Positions 17,645 through 25,954 of a DNA stretch of 64,000 nt are shown here, in pieces (position 1 is the first letter of the stretch; the number at the start of each line of letters is the position of its first letter). Location of the stretch: NCBI RefSeq assembly GCF_000172415.1, contig NZ_ABLD01000007.1:124001-188000 (forward strand), given 5' to 3'. Both the position numbers and the translations under genes were made by a program. The stretch comes from Paraburkholderia graminis C4D1M (GTDB lineage Bacteria; Pseudomonadota; Gammaproteobacteria; Burkholderiales; Burkholderiaceae). The notes under the pieces were generated by a model. The model was not told the DNA's origin and made no database searches. It saw only the letters and a program-made list of their open reading frames with translations.

Positions 17645-18559
17645 GGGGTGTCATCCTTCATTAGCACTTGGGCGGCATGGCCTTCACGGTCGTTGCGCTG
17701 AAACCCGGCGGCATTTACGCGACGCATGCTCGTTGCACGACACGGTGTGCAAGGACGGGCGCAGCAGACCCGTCCTCGACATGCAAGGAGGCATTAACCG
17801 TTGGCATCGAGACGCGAAGTAGCAGGCCGAAAATTGCTCAGCGGCCGGCGCAAGGAGCGCGTGGGAATGCTGATTGAAGTAGATTGACTACCTGTTTTTG
17901 GCCGTATCGATGGCCTGTTAGCCTCTGGGTGCTCATATTGCCGTGCCCTCACCAAGCCGCTTATTCGGTCGTTCGGTTTGTTCGGTTGCGCTATCGGTGC
18001 GTCCGCGTGGCACGGACTCTCCGACAATCATCGGTATCTCTTTTCGAAAACTCTGCGAGCACTATCTTTTGTCCAATGCGGCAACACGCGTCACAGCGCT
18101 GTAACGGTTGGTAAGGCAAGTGCTCGGCGGGACTTTGGCATATGCCCATTTATTTGTCTACTTAAATCCACAGAATAACGACGTGTATTGTTTATTTAAC
18201 AATCGGGGCAGGATTGAATGATCTGTAGCAACTGCTTGGCATCGGCCTGGTGACCGCCAGATGACGGCGGGGCGGGCGTCCTGGGCCGACGTGTGTTTTA
18301 AACAACCGGACGCCGATGCAGAGCCGCCGGTGATGGCAAACCGTCTTGCCGGCCGGATTGTTTCGGCATTTCGGGAAAAACATTGGCGATCATCGGTGCG
18401 AATTCAATGAATGTCGCGATAAGCTCCGACTGATATTTTTTCGCCGTCGAATTACTTAATTTACAAAAACTGTCAATTGCTCGTTCTAAACGCTGTATGA
18501 GAATTACAACAAATGGGAAGGGCGATTATTTATCGTGTACTCGGCTGGTGTGCATCTCA
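17645..18559. other. Long stretch without a supported gene
   Basis: These 915 bp have only short ORFs on both strands without ribosome sites or recognisable families. Base composition is more AT-rich, notably from about 18100 to 18540. The 5' end should hold the promoter of the response regulator at 17644. I see no tRNA, transposase remnant or clear att site. The change in composition fits the edge of an acquired segment. Confidence 0.4.
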
Positions 18560-19969
18560 TCAGCGATATCGGTCGATGATCTCAAAGAGTCGCTGACACG
18601 ACGTGGCGAGGTACTGCTCAGGCGCCGTCGCAACGCCGAGCAAAAGGCCCGGTAATGTCCACGACGGAGTCGCGAACCACACGGACAACGGCGATGGCGC
18701 CATGCCGACGGTCATCGCTTCGCGAACGATCCGCACGTCGGGCGCGCCGTCGGGGAGTCGGAGAAGGACTGCCAGGCCGGCATTGACCCACTCCGCGTCG
18801 CGCATTCGTAACTGTTCGCATAGCGCGTCCCGCTGGGCGGAATAAAGACGCTTGAGCCGGCGCACGCGCCGGATGTAGTGACCGTCACGCATGAATTGCG
18901 CTGTGGCGAGCTGAATGACTGGCGATGGCGCCGGGGCAAGCGTTGCGGCGACCTCGGCGAATGCGTTGGCCAGTTCGTTCGGCGCGACGACAAATCCAAG
19001 CCGCAGCCCCGGGCTAATCGTCTTGCTGAACGAACCGATGTGAATGACCCGTTTGCCCTCGTCCAGCGACGCGAGCGCAGGTGCCGGCCTGCCTTGCAGT
19101 TGGAGCTCGCCGAGGTAGTCGTCTTCGATGATCCACGCGTGGCTCGAGGCTGCCCATTCGAGCAGTTGAAGCCGTCGCCTGAGCGACAGCGTCGAGCCGA
19201 GTGGCGCTTGTTGACCAGGCGTCACGACTGCTAACGCGGCGTCCGCGGCGTTCTCAATGCCATAGCCTACGTTGAGGCCTTCTGCATCCACCGGCACCGG
19301 CACGATATTCAAACGCGCGAGTTCCAGGCCTTTGCGCGTGACCATGAAACCGGGCTCTTCCATCCAGACCTTTCTGCCTTCCAGACCTAGCACTCGCAGT
19401 GCGAGGCCCAAGCCGGCGCTGTATCCGGAAGTGATAAAGATCTGCTCGGGGTAGCAGTGGACGTTCCTCGCGATGGACAGATAGCCCGCAATCTCTCTGC
19501 GCAATTCGAACTCACCTCTCGGATCGGGATAGAGCAGCGACGACAAGCATCCGGTCTTCAGCAGATTGGAAGAACGCGCGCGCGCAAAAAGCTGTTCGGG
19601 CAGGCCTTCGAACGCCGGAATGCCGAGCTGGAAGATCGCCGGCCCGGCGTTCATCTCCTCGTAAGCCCGCATAAAGGCGCCGAGCTGCGGCGCTTGCGCC
19701 TGAGTCGCCACCACGCGCGGCCGCGGGGCGACGCGGGTGCCGCCCGCCCCGAATGTCTCGATCATCTGCGCGTCGCATAACCGTTCATAGGCCGCTTGAA
19801 CCGTACCGCGCGCCACGCCGAGCTGCGCCGCCAGGTCCTGCCACGACGGCAGCCGCGTGCCGGGTGCGAGCAGCCCGGCCTCTATGGTCCTGCTAATGCT
19901 CGCACGAATCTGTTCTGCGAGGGGCAGCTTCGCTGTCCGGTCGAGCCGAATTTTCAGGTCTGGATGCAT
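18560..19969 (-). CDS. MocR-family PLP-dependent transcriptional regulator
   Basis: This 469-aa protein has a GntR-type winged helix at residues 1-75 (LPLAEQIRASISRTIEAGLL, then GVARGTVQAAYERL) joined to a fold-type I aminotransferase domain. In that domain SFSKTISPGLRLGFV carries the PLP-binding Lys, and IIEDDYLGEL carries the Asp and Tyr near PLP. MocR proteins bind PLP or an aminated ligand and act as activators or repressors. I chose the ATG at 19969 (MHPDLKIRLDRT); longer in-frame starts read through the probable operator. It is divergent from the nitroreductase gene at 20157. Confidence 0.88.
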   Translation of the reverse strand: MHPDLKIRLDRTAKLPLAEQIRASISRTIEAGLLAPGTRLPSWQDLAAQLGVARGTVQAAYERLCDAQMIETFGAGGTRVAPRPRVVATQAQAPQLGAFMRAYEEMNAGPAIFQLGIPAFEGLPEQLFARARSSNLLKTGCLSSLLYPDPRGEFELRREIAGYLSIARNVHCYPEQIFITSGYSAGLGLALRVLGLEGRKVWMEEPGFMVTRKGLELARLNIVPVPVDAEGLNVGYGIENAADAALAVVTPGQQAPLGSTLSLRRRLQLLEWAASSHAWIIEDDYLGELQLQGRPAPALASLDEGKRVIHIGSFSKTISPGLRLGFVVAPNELANAFAEVAATLAPAPSPVIQLATAQFMRDGHYIRRVRRLKRLYSAQRDALCEQLRMRDAEWVNAGLAVLLRLPDGAPDVRIVREAMTVGMAPSPLSVWFATPSWTLPGLLLGVATAPEQYLATSCQRLFEIIDRYR

Positions 19970-20013
19970 GTTCTTGGTACACACGAAAATGGGGAATCTT
20001 GGTTCTTCTATTC

Positions 20014-20029
20014 GTACCATCGATGGTAC
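20014..20029. promoter_or_regulatory. 16-bp palindrome, candidate MocR operator
   Basis: GTACCATCGATGGTAC is a perfect palindrome between the divergent regulator (19969, minus) and nitroreductase (20157, plus) genes. A third half-site TTGGTAC lies at 19974-19980. Inverted plus direct GGTAC half-sites are the kind of layout MocR regulators use. Assignment to this regulator is inferred from position. Confidence 0.55.
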
Positions 20030-20156
20030 AGAATATTCCCACCATAGCAGGTAGAAATGTGAGCCCAATAGGGAGATACCAGGCCATGCCCGATCGATCG
20101 ATTCGAGCGATTAATAATTCGCATATCGAACTATCTATTCACCCATAGGATTAACC

Positions 20157-20774
20157 ATGACCAATGCAGTCATCGAATGTATCCTGAGCCGCAGCGCCGC
20201 CAAGTACTACGACACGGCTGCGACGTTGAGCGACGACCAGATCCGCGAACTCGTGCGAATCGGCACGTCCGCGCCGACATCGTTCCACTTGCAGAACTGG
20301 CGCTTCATCGCAGTACGTACGCCCGAGGCCAAGACACGACTTAGCCCGATCGCGTGGAATCAGCCCGCGGTCAAAGATGCAGCGGTTACGTTCATCGTCT
20401 GCGGACAACTGGTCGATACCAGCGTCATACCGGAACGCCTCGCTCCGCTCGTGGAAGCGGGCGTCATGCCCGCCGCGATGGTGCCGGAATGGGAAAACCC
20501 CGCACGCGATCTGTACATGGCGCACCCGCAGCGCCGGCGCGACGAAGCGGTACGTACGGCCACTTTCGGCGCATCGGCGATGATCTATGCGGCCCGCTCA
20601 CTGGGCCTGGGTTCGACGCCGATGATCGGTTTCGATGCCGAGGCCGTGCACCGCGAGTTCGGACTCGCCGACGACGAAGTGCCGGTGATGTTGTTGTCGA
20701 TAGGCGCGGAGCGTCCGGGAAACTGGGCGCAAAAGCCGCGCCGTCCCGTGGCCGATGTGCTGGCGCTCGTCTGA
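20157..20774 (+). CDS. Nitroreductase family protein (copy 1, intact)
   Basis: This 205-aa FMN-dependent NAD(P)H oxidoreductase should reduce nitro groups, quinones or other electrophiles in the cytoplasm. SRSAAKYYDTAATLSD is the FMN-phosphate-binding start and GTSAPTSFHLQNWRFIAV the family's hinge. GSTPMIGFDAEAVHREF lies near the FMN site. It shares about 184 of 205 residues with the second copy at 24538. It is divergent from the MocR gene and followed by azoR after 79 bp, probably in one transcript. Confidence 0.88.
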   Translation: MTNAVIECILSRSAAKYYDTAATLSDDQIRELVRIGTSAPTSFHLQNWRFIAVRTPEAKTRLSPIAWNQPAVKDAAVTFIVCGQLVDTSVIPERLAPLVEAGVMPAAMVPEWENPARDLYMAHPQRRRDEAVRTATFGASAMIYAARSLGLGSTPMIGFDAEAVHREFGLADDEVPVMLLSIGAERPGNWAQKPRRPVADVLALV

Positions 20775-20853
20775 TGATTAGTAGAACCGGCGATGTGCGG
20801 GAACAGGTGGCCGATTCCGCCATTGCCTTTGTGAAGCCGCTGGAGAAAGCCGC

Positions 20854-21486
20854 ATGAATGTCCTGCACATCGATTGCAGTCCGCGACGCGAGTCGCACAG
20901 CCGACAGCTATCGTCGGCAGTCGTCGACAAGCTCCTCACGATTCTGCCCGACGCGAGTGTCAGCCGCCGCGATCTGGGATACGGACCGATACCTCACGCG
21001 GGCGCCGACTATGCCGCCGCGCTCGCGACGCCCGCGTCGCTGGCCGCGGCTGGACGCTCCGCCGACGCGCTACTTCTCGCCGAGCAACTCATTGACGAAG
21101 TCGAGCGTTCCGATGTCGTTGTCATCGGCACGCCGATGAACAACTTCACGGTGCCGTCCGTTCTGAAGGCGTGGATAGATCAGATCCTCCGTGTGGGCCG
21201 CACGATGAAGTCGACACCAGCCGGCAAAGTGGGAATGCTTCAGGACCGCCCCGTGTTCGTCGCGATCGCTTCGGGTGGCGTGTTCGCTGGTGAGCGAGCC
21301 AATCAGCCGGATTTCCTGACGCCTTACCTCACCGCCGTCCTCGGCTGCATCGGTTTCAATACAGTCCACTACCTGCCTTTGCAAGGCACAGCGTTTATCG
21401 ATGAGGCTCACGCCAACGAACTTCGCCGCTCGCTCGTCGCGACGATCGATCCGGCGATGGTCAGCCTCGTGCAGAGCCTCGCTTGA
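20854..21486 (+). CDS. azoR: FMN-dependent NADH-azoreductase
   Basis: This 210-aa flavodoxin-like enzyme starts MNVLHIDCSPRRESHSRQLS, the FMN-phosphate loop. It has GTPMNNFTVPSVLKAWIDQILRVG in two adjoining parts and IASGGVFAGE near the flavin. AzoR enzymes reduce quinones and azo compounds by two electrons and defend against thiol-reactive electrophiles. Length fits the family. It follows the nitroreductase in the same direction, consistent with a shared detoxification role. Confidence 0.88.
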   Translation: MNVLHIDCSPRRESHSRQLSSAVVDKLLTILPDASVSRRDLGYGPIPHAGADYAAALATPASLAAAGRSADALLLAEQLIDEVERSDVVVIGTPMNNFTVPSVLKAWIDQILRVGRTMKSTPAGKVGMLQDRPVFVAIASGGVFAGERANQPDFLTPYLTAVLGCIGFNTVHYLPLQGTAFIDEAHANELRRSLVATIDPAMVSLVQSLA

Positions 21487-21525
21487 ACAAGCGTCGAGCC
21501 GGTAACTTATCAGGAACGTTCGTCC

Positions 21526-21789
21526 TTGCGCGTCTCAATCGTGGAAAAGCTGTCGTCGACAACGATCAGCGTATGCTGGAGCGATCCTTGTTCGGGTCAT
21601 TGCGCGGCCCAGGTCTGGGGCATCTGTGTTGCGCGTGTGGATGCCGTTTGCGTGCTGTCCGGTAAGCCGATACGCCGCGGGGATTCGATATTTCGTCCGC
21701 GCCTCTATCGATCGCAAGTGCCGCTCAATCGCCACCGCATGATCCTGGCTTCCGCAGTAGCTGGATTCCCCGAAAAACCATCCTTTTGA
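21526..21789 (+). CDS. DUF3331 domain protein (short, TTG start)
   Basis: This 87-aa ORF reads RVSIVEKLSSTTISVCWSDP, then VWGICVARVDAVCVLSGKPI and RRGDSIFRPR, ending HRMILASAVAGF. This is the pattern I recall for DUF3331, a small family almost limited to Burkholderia and relatives and of unknown role. The start appears to be TTG at 21526 with AGGAA about 9 nt upstream. It lies between azoR and the SDR gene, 14 bp before the latter. Cys-rich positions may bind metal or act in redox. Recognition is from memory, so moderate confidence. Confidence 0.6.
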   Translation: MRVSIVEKLSSTTISVCWSDPCSGHCAAQVWGICVARVDAVCVLSGKPIRRGDSIFRPRLYRSQVPLNRHRMILASAVAGFPEKPSF

Positions 21790-21802
21790 AAAGTACTAAA
21801 GT

Positions 21803-22525
21803 ATGAGCACATGTATGAGTACATCGAGAAAGGTTGTCGTCGTTACCGGGGCCTCGCGCGGGATGGGCGCCGCGATCGTTCAGGCATTTCGCGAACTCGA
21901 CTGTGCCGTCGTTGCTACCTCGCGTTCGATCGAACCATCGGACGACGCAAACCTGCTGACGGTAGCCGGCGACATCGGCGACCCGGCAACCGCGCGACGT
22001 GTCATCGCCGAGGGCGTCGCACGATTCGGGCGGATCGATACGCTCGTGAACAACGCCGGCATCTACATCGGCAAGCCTTTTACCGAACACACCGCGGAAG
22101 ACTATGCGGCCGTGATGAACGTGAACATGGCGGGCTTCTATTACATCACGCAGCTAGCAATCGCCGAGATGGAAAAGCATTCGAGTGGTCATGTGGTGAG
22201 CATCACGGCCAGCATCGATCAGGTTGCAATCAGCGGGGTCTACTCGGTCCTCGCGGCGCTGACGAAGGGTGGCATCAACGCGGCCACGAAGTCGCTGGCA
22301 ATCGAGTACGCGAAGAAGGGAATCCGCGTGAATGCCGTCGCGCCCGGAAACATGGACACACCGATGCACGCGCCTGAAATCCACGAAGCGCTGCGAGCTT
22401 TCAACCCCATCGGGCGCCTGGGTGAAACACGCGATATCGCCGACGCTGTCGTCTTTCTCGATTCGGCGCCGTTCATTACTGGAGAGATCCTGCACGTCGA
22501 TGGCGGACAAAGCGCGGGCCACTGA
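21803..22525 (+). CDS. SDR family oxidoreductase with a non-canonical active site
   Basis: This 240-aa Rossmann-fold protein has VVVTGASRGMGAA (cofactor glycine motif), LVNNAGIY and IRVNAVAPG, so it is a short-chain dehydrogenase. The catalytic Ser lies in SITAS. Aligned by the conserved TKSLAIEYA helix, the catalytic Lys is kept, in LTKGG, but the Tyr that should precede it by four residues is Ala (VYSVLAALTK). A nearby Tyr sits eight residues before the Lys. It may use another acid or act on an unusual substrate. An alternative ATG lies at 21815. Confidence 0.87.
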   Translation: MSTCMSTSRKVVVVTGASRGMGAAIVQAFRELDCAVVATSRSIEPSDDANLLTVAGDIGDPATARRVIAEGVARFGRIDTLVNNAGIYIGKPFTEHTAEDYAAVMNVNMAGFYYITQLAIAEMEKHSSGHVVSITASIDQVAISGVYSVLAALTKGGINAATKSLAIEYAKKGIRVNAVAPGNMDTPMHAPEIHEALRAFNPIGRLGETRDIADAVVFLDSAPFITGEILHVDGGQSAGH

Positions 22526-22561
22526 AACGCTCTTCTCCATGCCGAAGCCTAACGGAGCCCT

Positions 22562-23518
22562 ATGTCTCAAGTCGATTGGCTGAGCCACCTGCTGCAAATG
22601 ATCACGATCACGGGCCGGCTGGAAGTCCGTTGCGCGTATGGTGCGCCGTGGCGCGTGGCCTGGCCGCAGGCCAGTGCGCAAGAGGTTCCCTATCACGTCG
22701 TGCTCAAGGGCCGGGCCATTATCGAGGACCCCGAGACAGACACGGCGCGCGAACTGGTAGCCGGCGATGTCGTGCTGCTGCCTCACGGCTCGGCGCACGT
22801 ACTGCACGACGGCAGCGGACATGCGCCCCGACCTACGTGCGAACGCCGTGATTCCGCCGGTTTGATGTTCAGCGAGAACGACGGCCAGGGCGAGCGTCTT
22901 GACATGCTGTGCGGGCGATTTCTGATCGGGCCACCTCATGATCGGCTGATCCGCAATTACCTGCCCACGAATGTCGTAGTCCGGACCCTCGAAGGTCACG
23001 GCGAAAAGGATGTGGGGTCCGCTCCGAACCACCTGGCGAGTTTCGTGGGGATGATGCGCGAAGAGTCCACGGGTGACAAAGTCGGTGGATACGCGATCGT
23101 CAACGCCCTCTCGTCGGCGCTCTTCACGCTCGTGTTGCGCGAGGCGAGCGAATCGGAAGAAGCCCCTGCAGGCCTGCTGGCACTGGCCGGCAATCCACGA
23201 CTCGCGCCGGCCATTTCAGCGATGTTCGCCGATCCCGCGCGGCCCTGGAACCTGCCTGAGCTAGCCGACTTATGCAGCATGTCGCGCGCCACTTTCATGC
23301 GGCACTTTCAGGACACGCTCGGGTGCTCGGCCGTCGATCTGTTGACCGATATCCGGATGAGCCTCGCTGCCAACGAGTTGAAGAAACCGATGATGACCAC
23401 CGAGGCCGTGGCCGAGTCGGTCGGGTATCAATCGGTGTCGTCATTCCGCCGTGTATTCACCGAGAGGATGGGCGTGACGCCGGGGCAATGGCGGCGGCTG
23501 GCGCGCAACGGCCAGTAG
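22562..23518 (+). CDS. AraC-family regulator resembling the hypochlorite sensor RclR
   Basis: This 318-aa protein has an N-terminal cupin-like domain with VAGDVVLLPHGSAHVLHDG and a C-terminal double helix-turn-helix (about 215-315) with LADLCSMSRATFMRHFQ and AVAESVGYQSVSSFRRVF. The opening VDWLSHLLQM and the layout match E. coli RclR. Cys24 (EVRCAYG) aligns with RclR Cys21, and Cys117 (LDMLCGRF) with Cys89, the two residues tied to hypochlorite sensing; Cys93 is extra. Its neighbours are redox enzymes and a DUF417 (RclC-like) gene, which supports a reactive-chlorine or electrophile sensor. The alignment was made by eye from memory. Confidence 0.85.
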   Translation: MSQVDWLSHLLQMITITGRLEVRCAYGAPWRVAWPQASAQEVPYHVVLKGRAIIEDPETDTARELVAGDVVLLPHGSAHVLHDGSGHAPRPTCERRDSAGLMFSENDGQGERLDMLCGRFLIGPPHDRLIRNYLPTNVVVRTLEGHGEKDVGSAPNHLASFVGMMREESTGDKVGGYAIVNALSSALFTLVLREASESEEAPAGLLALAGNPRLAPAISAMFADPARPWNLPELADLCSMSRATFMRHFQDTLGCSAVDLLTDIRMSLAANELKKPMMTTEAVAESVGYQSVSSFRRVFTERMGVTPGQWRRLARNGQ

Positions 23519-23560
23519 CGGTCCCAGTGCCGGTCCTGAATCATCGCTTCGCGTCGACTT

Positions 23561-23636
23561 GATCCTTTTGGATACTTTATTGAGCAAATCCAGTCTCGAA
23601 AGCCGCATCGACGAGGCCTAAAGTGGAGGCTCCTAA
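23561..23636 (+). promoter_or_regulatory. 76-bp conserved upstream element, copy A
   Basis: This block begins GATCCTTTTG and includes TTTATTGAGCAA, CAGTCTCGAAA, CCGCATCG and GCCTAAAGT. It recurs at 27747-27822 without gaps, 63 of 76 positions identical. It ends 53 bp before the alpha/beta hydrolase start. I infer a promoter with a regulator site, most likely for the AraC/RclR-like protein encoded just upstream. Confidence 0.7.
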
Positions 23637-23688
23637 CCGCCTGACACAGCATCGACGCAACGCACGCTGATACGAGAGATACCGACTT

Positions 23689-24453
23689 ATGAGCGCACAA
23701 GCCTTCGAATTTGACGGACCGCACGGCTACCGTCTCGCCGGCAGGCTGGAATTGCCGGACGGCGAGCCGCGTGGCTGGGCCATCCTCGCCCACTGCTTCA
23801 CGTGCGGCAAGGACAGCCTCGCCGCCAGTCGCGTGGCACGAGCGCTCGCCGCTCACGGCATTGGCGTGCTGCGCTTCGACTTTGCCGGATTGGGTAATAG
23901 CGGTGGAAGCTTCGCCGACACCACTTTCGCCGCCGACGTGGACGACCTGGTTGCGGCCGGCAACGCGATGACCAGCGACGGCAAGCCGCCATCGATTCTG
24001 GTCGGCCATAGCCTCGGCGGCGCAGCCGTCCTGATGGCCGCGGGCCAGATGCCGGGCATTCGTGCGGTGGCCACGCTGGCTGCTCCATTCGATACGCGCC
24101 ATGTGTTGCATCAGTTCGCACCGCAAAGCCTTGAGACCATCGAGGCGCACGGCGAAGCGGAAGTATTGCTGGCTGGCAGGCCGTTCGTCGTGCGCAAGAG
24201 TTTCGTCGACGACCTGGCGTGTCACAACCTCGAGTCGCGAATCGCCGGGTTGCGCATTCCATTGCTGGTGCTGCATTCGCCACTGGATTCGACAGTGGGC
24301 ATCGAGAACGCCGCGCGTATTTTTGCGGCTGCGAAGCACCCCAAGAGCTTTATTTCGCTGGACAACGCCGACCACCTGCTGACGCGCCGAGCCGACGCCG
24401 ACTATGCCGCCGCAATGATCTCGACCTGGGCGAGCCGGTATCTGATTTCCTGA
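23689..24453 (+). CDS. Alpha/beta hydrolase
   Basis: This 254-aa enzyme has AHCFTCGKDSLAASR after the first strand, VLRFDFAGLGNSGG, and the nucleophile elbow VGHSLGGAAVL (Ser near residue 107). The acid is in LHSPLDSTV and the His in DNADHLLTR, giving a complete Ser-Asp-His triad. The N-terminal half resembles hydrolases often fused to OsmC, but no OsmC domain is present. The substrate is unknown. It heads a plus-strand run of detoxification genes and has the conserved 76-bp element upstream. Confidence 0.87.
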   Translation: MSAQAFEFDGPHGYRLAGRLELPDGEPRGWAILAHCFTCGKDSLAASRVARALAAHGIGVLRFDFAGLGNSGGSFADTTFAADVDDLVAAGNAMTSDGKPPSILVGHSLGGAAVLMAAGQMPGIRAVATLAAPFDTRHVLHQFAPQSLETIEAHGEAEVLLAGRPFVVRKSFVDDLACHNLESRIAGLRIPLLVLHSPLDSTVGIENAARIFAAAKHPKSFISLDNADHLLTRRADADYAAAMISTWASRYLIS

Positions 24454-24537
24454 TTTGAATGACATGTGCTTTTGCGCTCCGGGTGGAGCGCGGGCACTCG
24501 TACGCCTGAACCTACCCTCCTACACACAGGAATCCTT

Positions 24538-25179
24538 ATGAAAACCGAAATCAACATGACCAACCCCGTCATCGAATGCATTCTGAGCCGCAGCGCGGCC
24601 AAGTACTACGACCCGGCCGCGACCTTGAGCGATGAACAGATCCACGAGCTCGTGCGGATCGGCACGAGTGCGCCGACATCGTTCCACTTGCAGAACTGGC
24701 GCTTTATCGCCGTACGCACGCCCGAAGCCAAGGCGCGACTGAGCCCGATTGCGTGGAACCAGCCCGCGGTCAAAGATGCAGCGGTCACTTTCATCGTCTG
24801 CGGCCAGTTGGTCGAAACCAGCGTGATTCCGGAGCGTCTTGCACCGCTGGTGGAAGCGGGCGTCATGCCTGCAACCATGGTGCCGGAGTGGGAAATCCCC
24901 GCACGCAATCTGTATATGGCGTACCCGCAGCGCCGTCGTGACGAGGCCGTGCGCACCGCCACTTTCGGCGCGGCGGCGATGATCTATGCGGCCCGCTCGA
25001 TGGGCCTCGGTTCTACGCCGATGATCGGTTTCGATGACGAAGGCGTACACCGCGAGTTTCGGACTGGCCGCGGACGAAGTACCGGTTCTGCTGTTGTCCG
25101 TAGGCGTGGAGCGAGCCGGAAACTGGGCGCAGAAGCCGCGCCGTCCCGTGGCCGAAGTGCTGGACCTGGTATGAAGTGA
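24538..25179 (+). CDS. Nitroreductase family protein (copy 2, C-terminus frameshifted; possible pseudogene)
   Basis: This is about 90% identical in protein to the intact copy at 20157 up to VHREF. There an extra T in TTT at 25057-25059 shifts the frame. The true C-terminus (LAADEVPVLLLSVG, then NWAQKPRRP) continues in another frame and would stop at 25174, where copy 1 stops. As read, the last 43 or so residues are foreign and Arg-rich. This is either a sequencing error or a recent inactivating mutation. The lost part includes flavin- and dimer-contacting segments. The ATG at 24538 has AGGA upstream; an internal ATG is at 24556. Confidence 0.8.
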   Translation: MKTEINMTNPVIECILSRSAAKYYDPAATLSDEQIHELVRIGTSAPTSFHLQNWRFIAVRTPEAKARLSPIAWNQPAVKDAAVTFIVCGQLVETSVIPERLAPLVEAGVMPATMVPEWEIPARNLYMAYPQRRRDEAVRTATFGAAAMIYAARSMGLGSTPMIGFDDEGVHREFRTGRGRSTGSAVVRRRGASRKLGAEAAPSRGRSAGPGMK

Positions 25180-25313
25180 AAGACAGGCACAAGGTGTCGC
25201 CTGCTTGAAGGGCAAAGCCGCTTCGACCCGCAACATGGGCGCGAAGCAAATCAACGGATGGTCTCCCAATGACCATTCTCAATCTGCAAAACCAGTAATT
25301 AAGGATGACTACG

Positions 25314-25859
25314 ATGGCAAGGACTACTACTTTAACGCCAGAACAGGTACCGGCCGATTCGAAGCCGACGCTCGACGCGTTCACCAAAAATATCGGCTTC
25401 ACGCCGAACATGATGTCGAGCTTCGCGCAAAGCCCGATCGCGTTCAACGCATGGGCCACGCTGCTCGGTTCGCTGAGCAAAGCACTCGACGTGAAGACGC
25501 GTGACAGCATCGGTCTCGTTGTCTCCGAGGTGAACGGCTGCAACTACTGCCTGACGGTGCACAGCTTTACCGCCGAGCATATGGCGAAGCTGCCGGCCGA
25601 TGAAATCATTCTCGCGCGCAAAGGACATGCTGCCGACCCGAAGCGCGACGCCGCGGTTCAGTTTGCGCGCAAGGTCATCGAGACCCGCGGGCAAGTCAGC
25701 GACGCCGATCTGAAAGCCGTCCGCGATGCCGGCTACACGGATGCAAACGTAATGGAGATCGTCGCGCTGGTGGCCATGTACTCGCTGACGAACTTTTTCA
25801 ATAACGTGTTCGATCCCGAGAAGGACTTTCCCCCGGTTACGCCGGCCGGCTCGATCTGA
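25314..25859 (+). CDS. Carboxymuconolactone decarboxylase-family protein (AhpD-like, peroxidase-related)
   Basis: This 181-aa all-helical protein has the redox motif SEVNGCNYCLTVHSF, the E-x-x-x-C-x-x-C-x-x-x-H pattern of the AhpD branch. These proteins work as alkylhydroperoxidase or thiol-disulfide partners rather than as decarboxylases. It ends with NNVFDPEKDFPPV, common in peroxidase-related members. I chose the ATG at 25314 (AAGGA 8 nt upstream); an in-frame ATG at 25305 is possible. It sits in the run of stress genes after the 139-bp gap that follows nitroreductase copy 2. Confidence 0.88.
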   Translation: MARTTTLTPEQVPADSKPTLDAFTKNIGFTPNMMSSFAQSPIAFNAWATLLGSLSKALDVKTRDSIGLVVSEVNGCNYCLTVHSFTAEHMAKLPADEIILARKGHAADPKRDAAVQFARKVIETRGQVSDADLKAVRDAGYTDANVMEIVALVAMYSLTNFFNNVFDPEKDFPPVTPAGSI

Positions 25860-25954
25860 ACTTTATTCCCTCGTCTGCGAGGGAATTGGGAAACGAGGCG
25901 GAAGAGCCGGCCATACCCCGGCTCCGCCCCGCTGGCTTACCCAGGAGAACAAGC

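Noticed and set aside
17668..18383. Several ORFs of 60-77 codons in the gene-free stretch
   Set aside because: No ribosome sites, no family resemblance, and they overlap each other on both strands.
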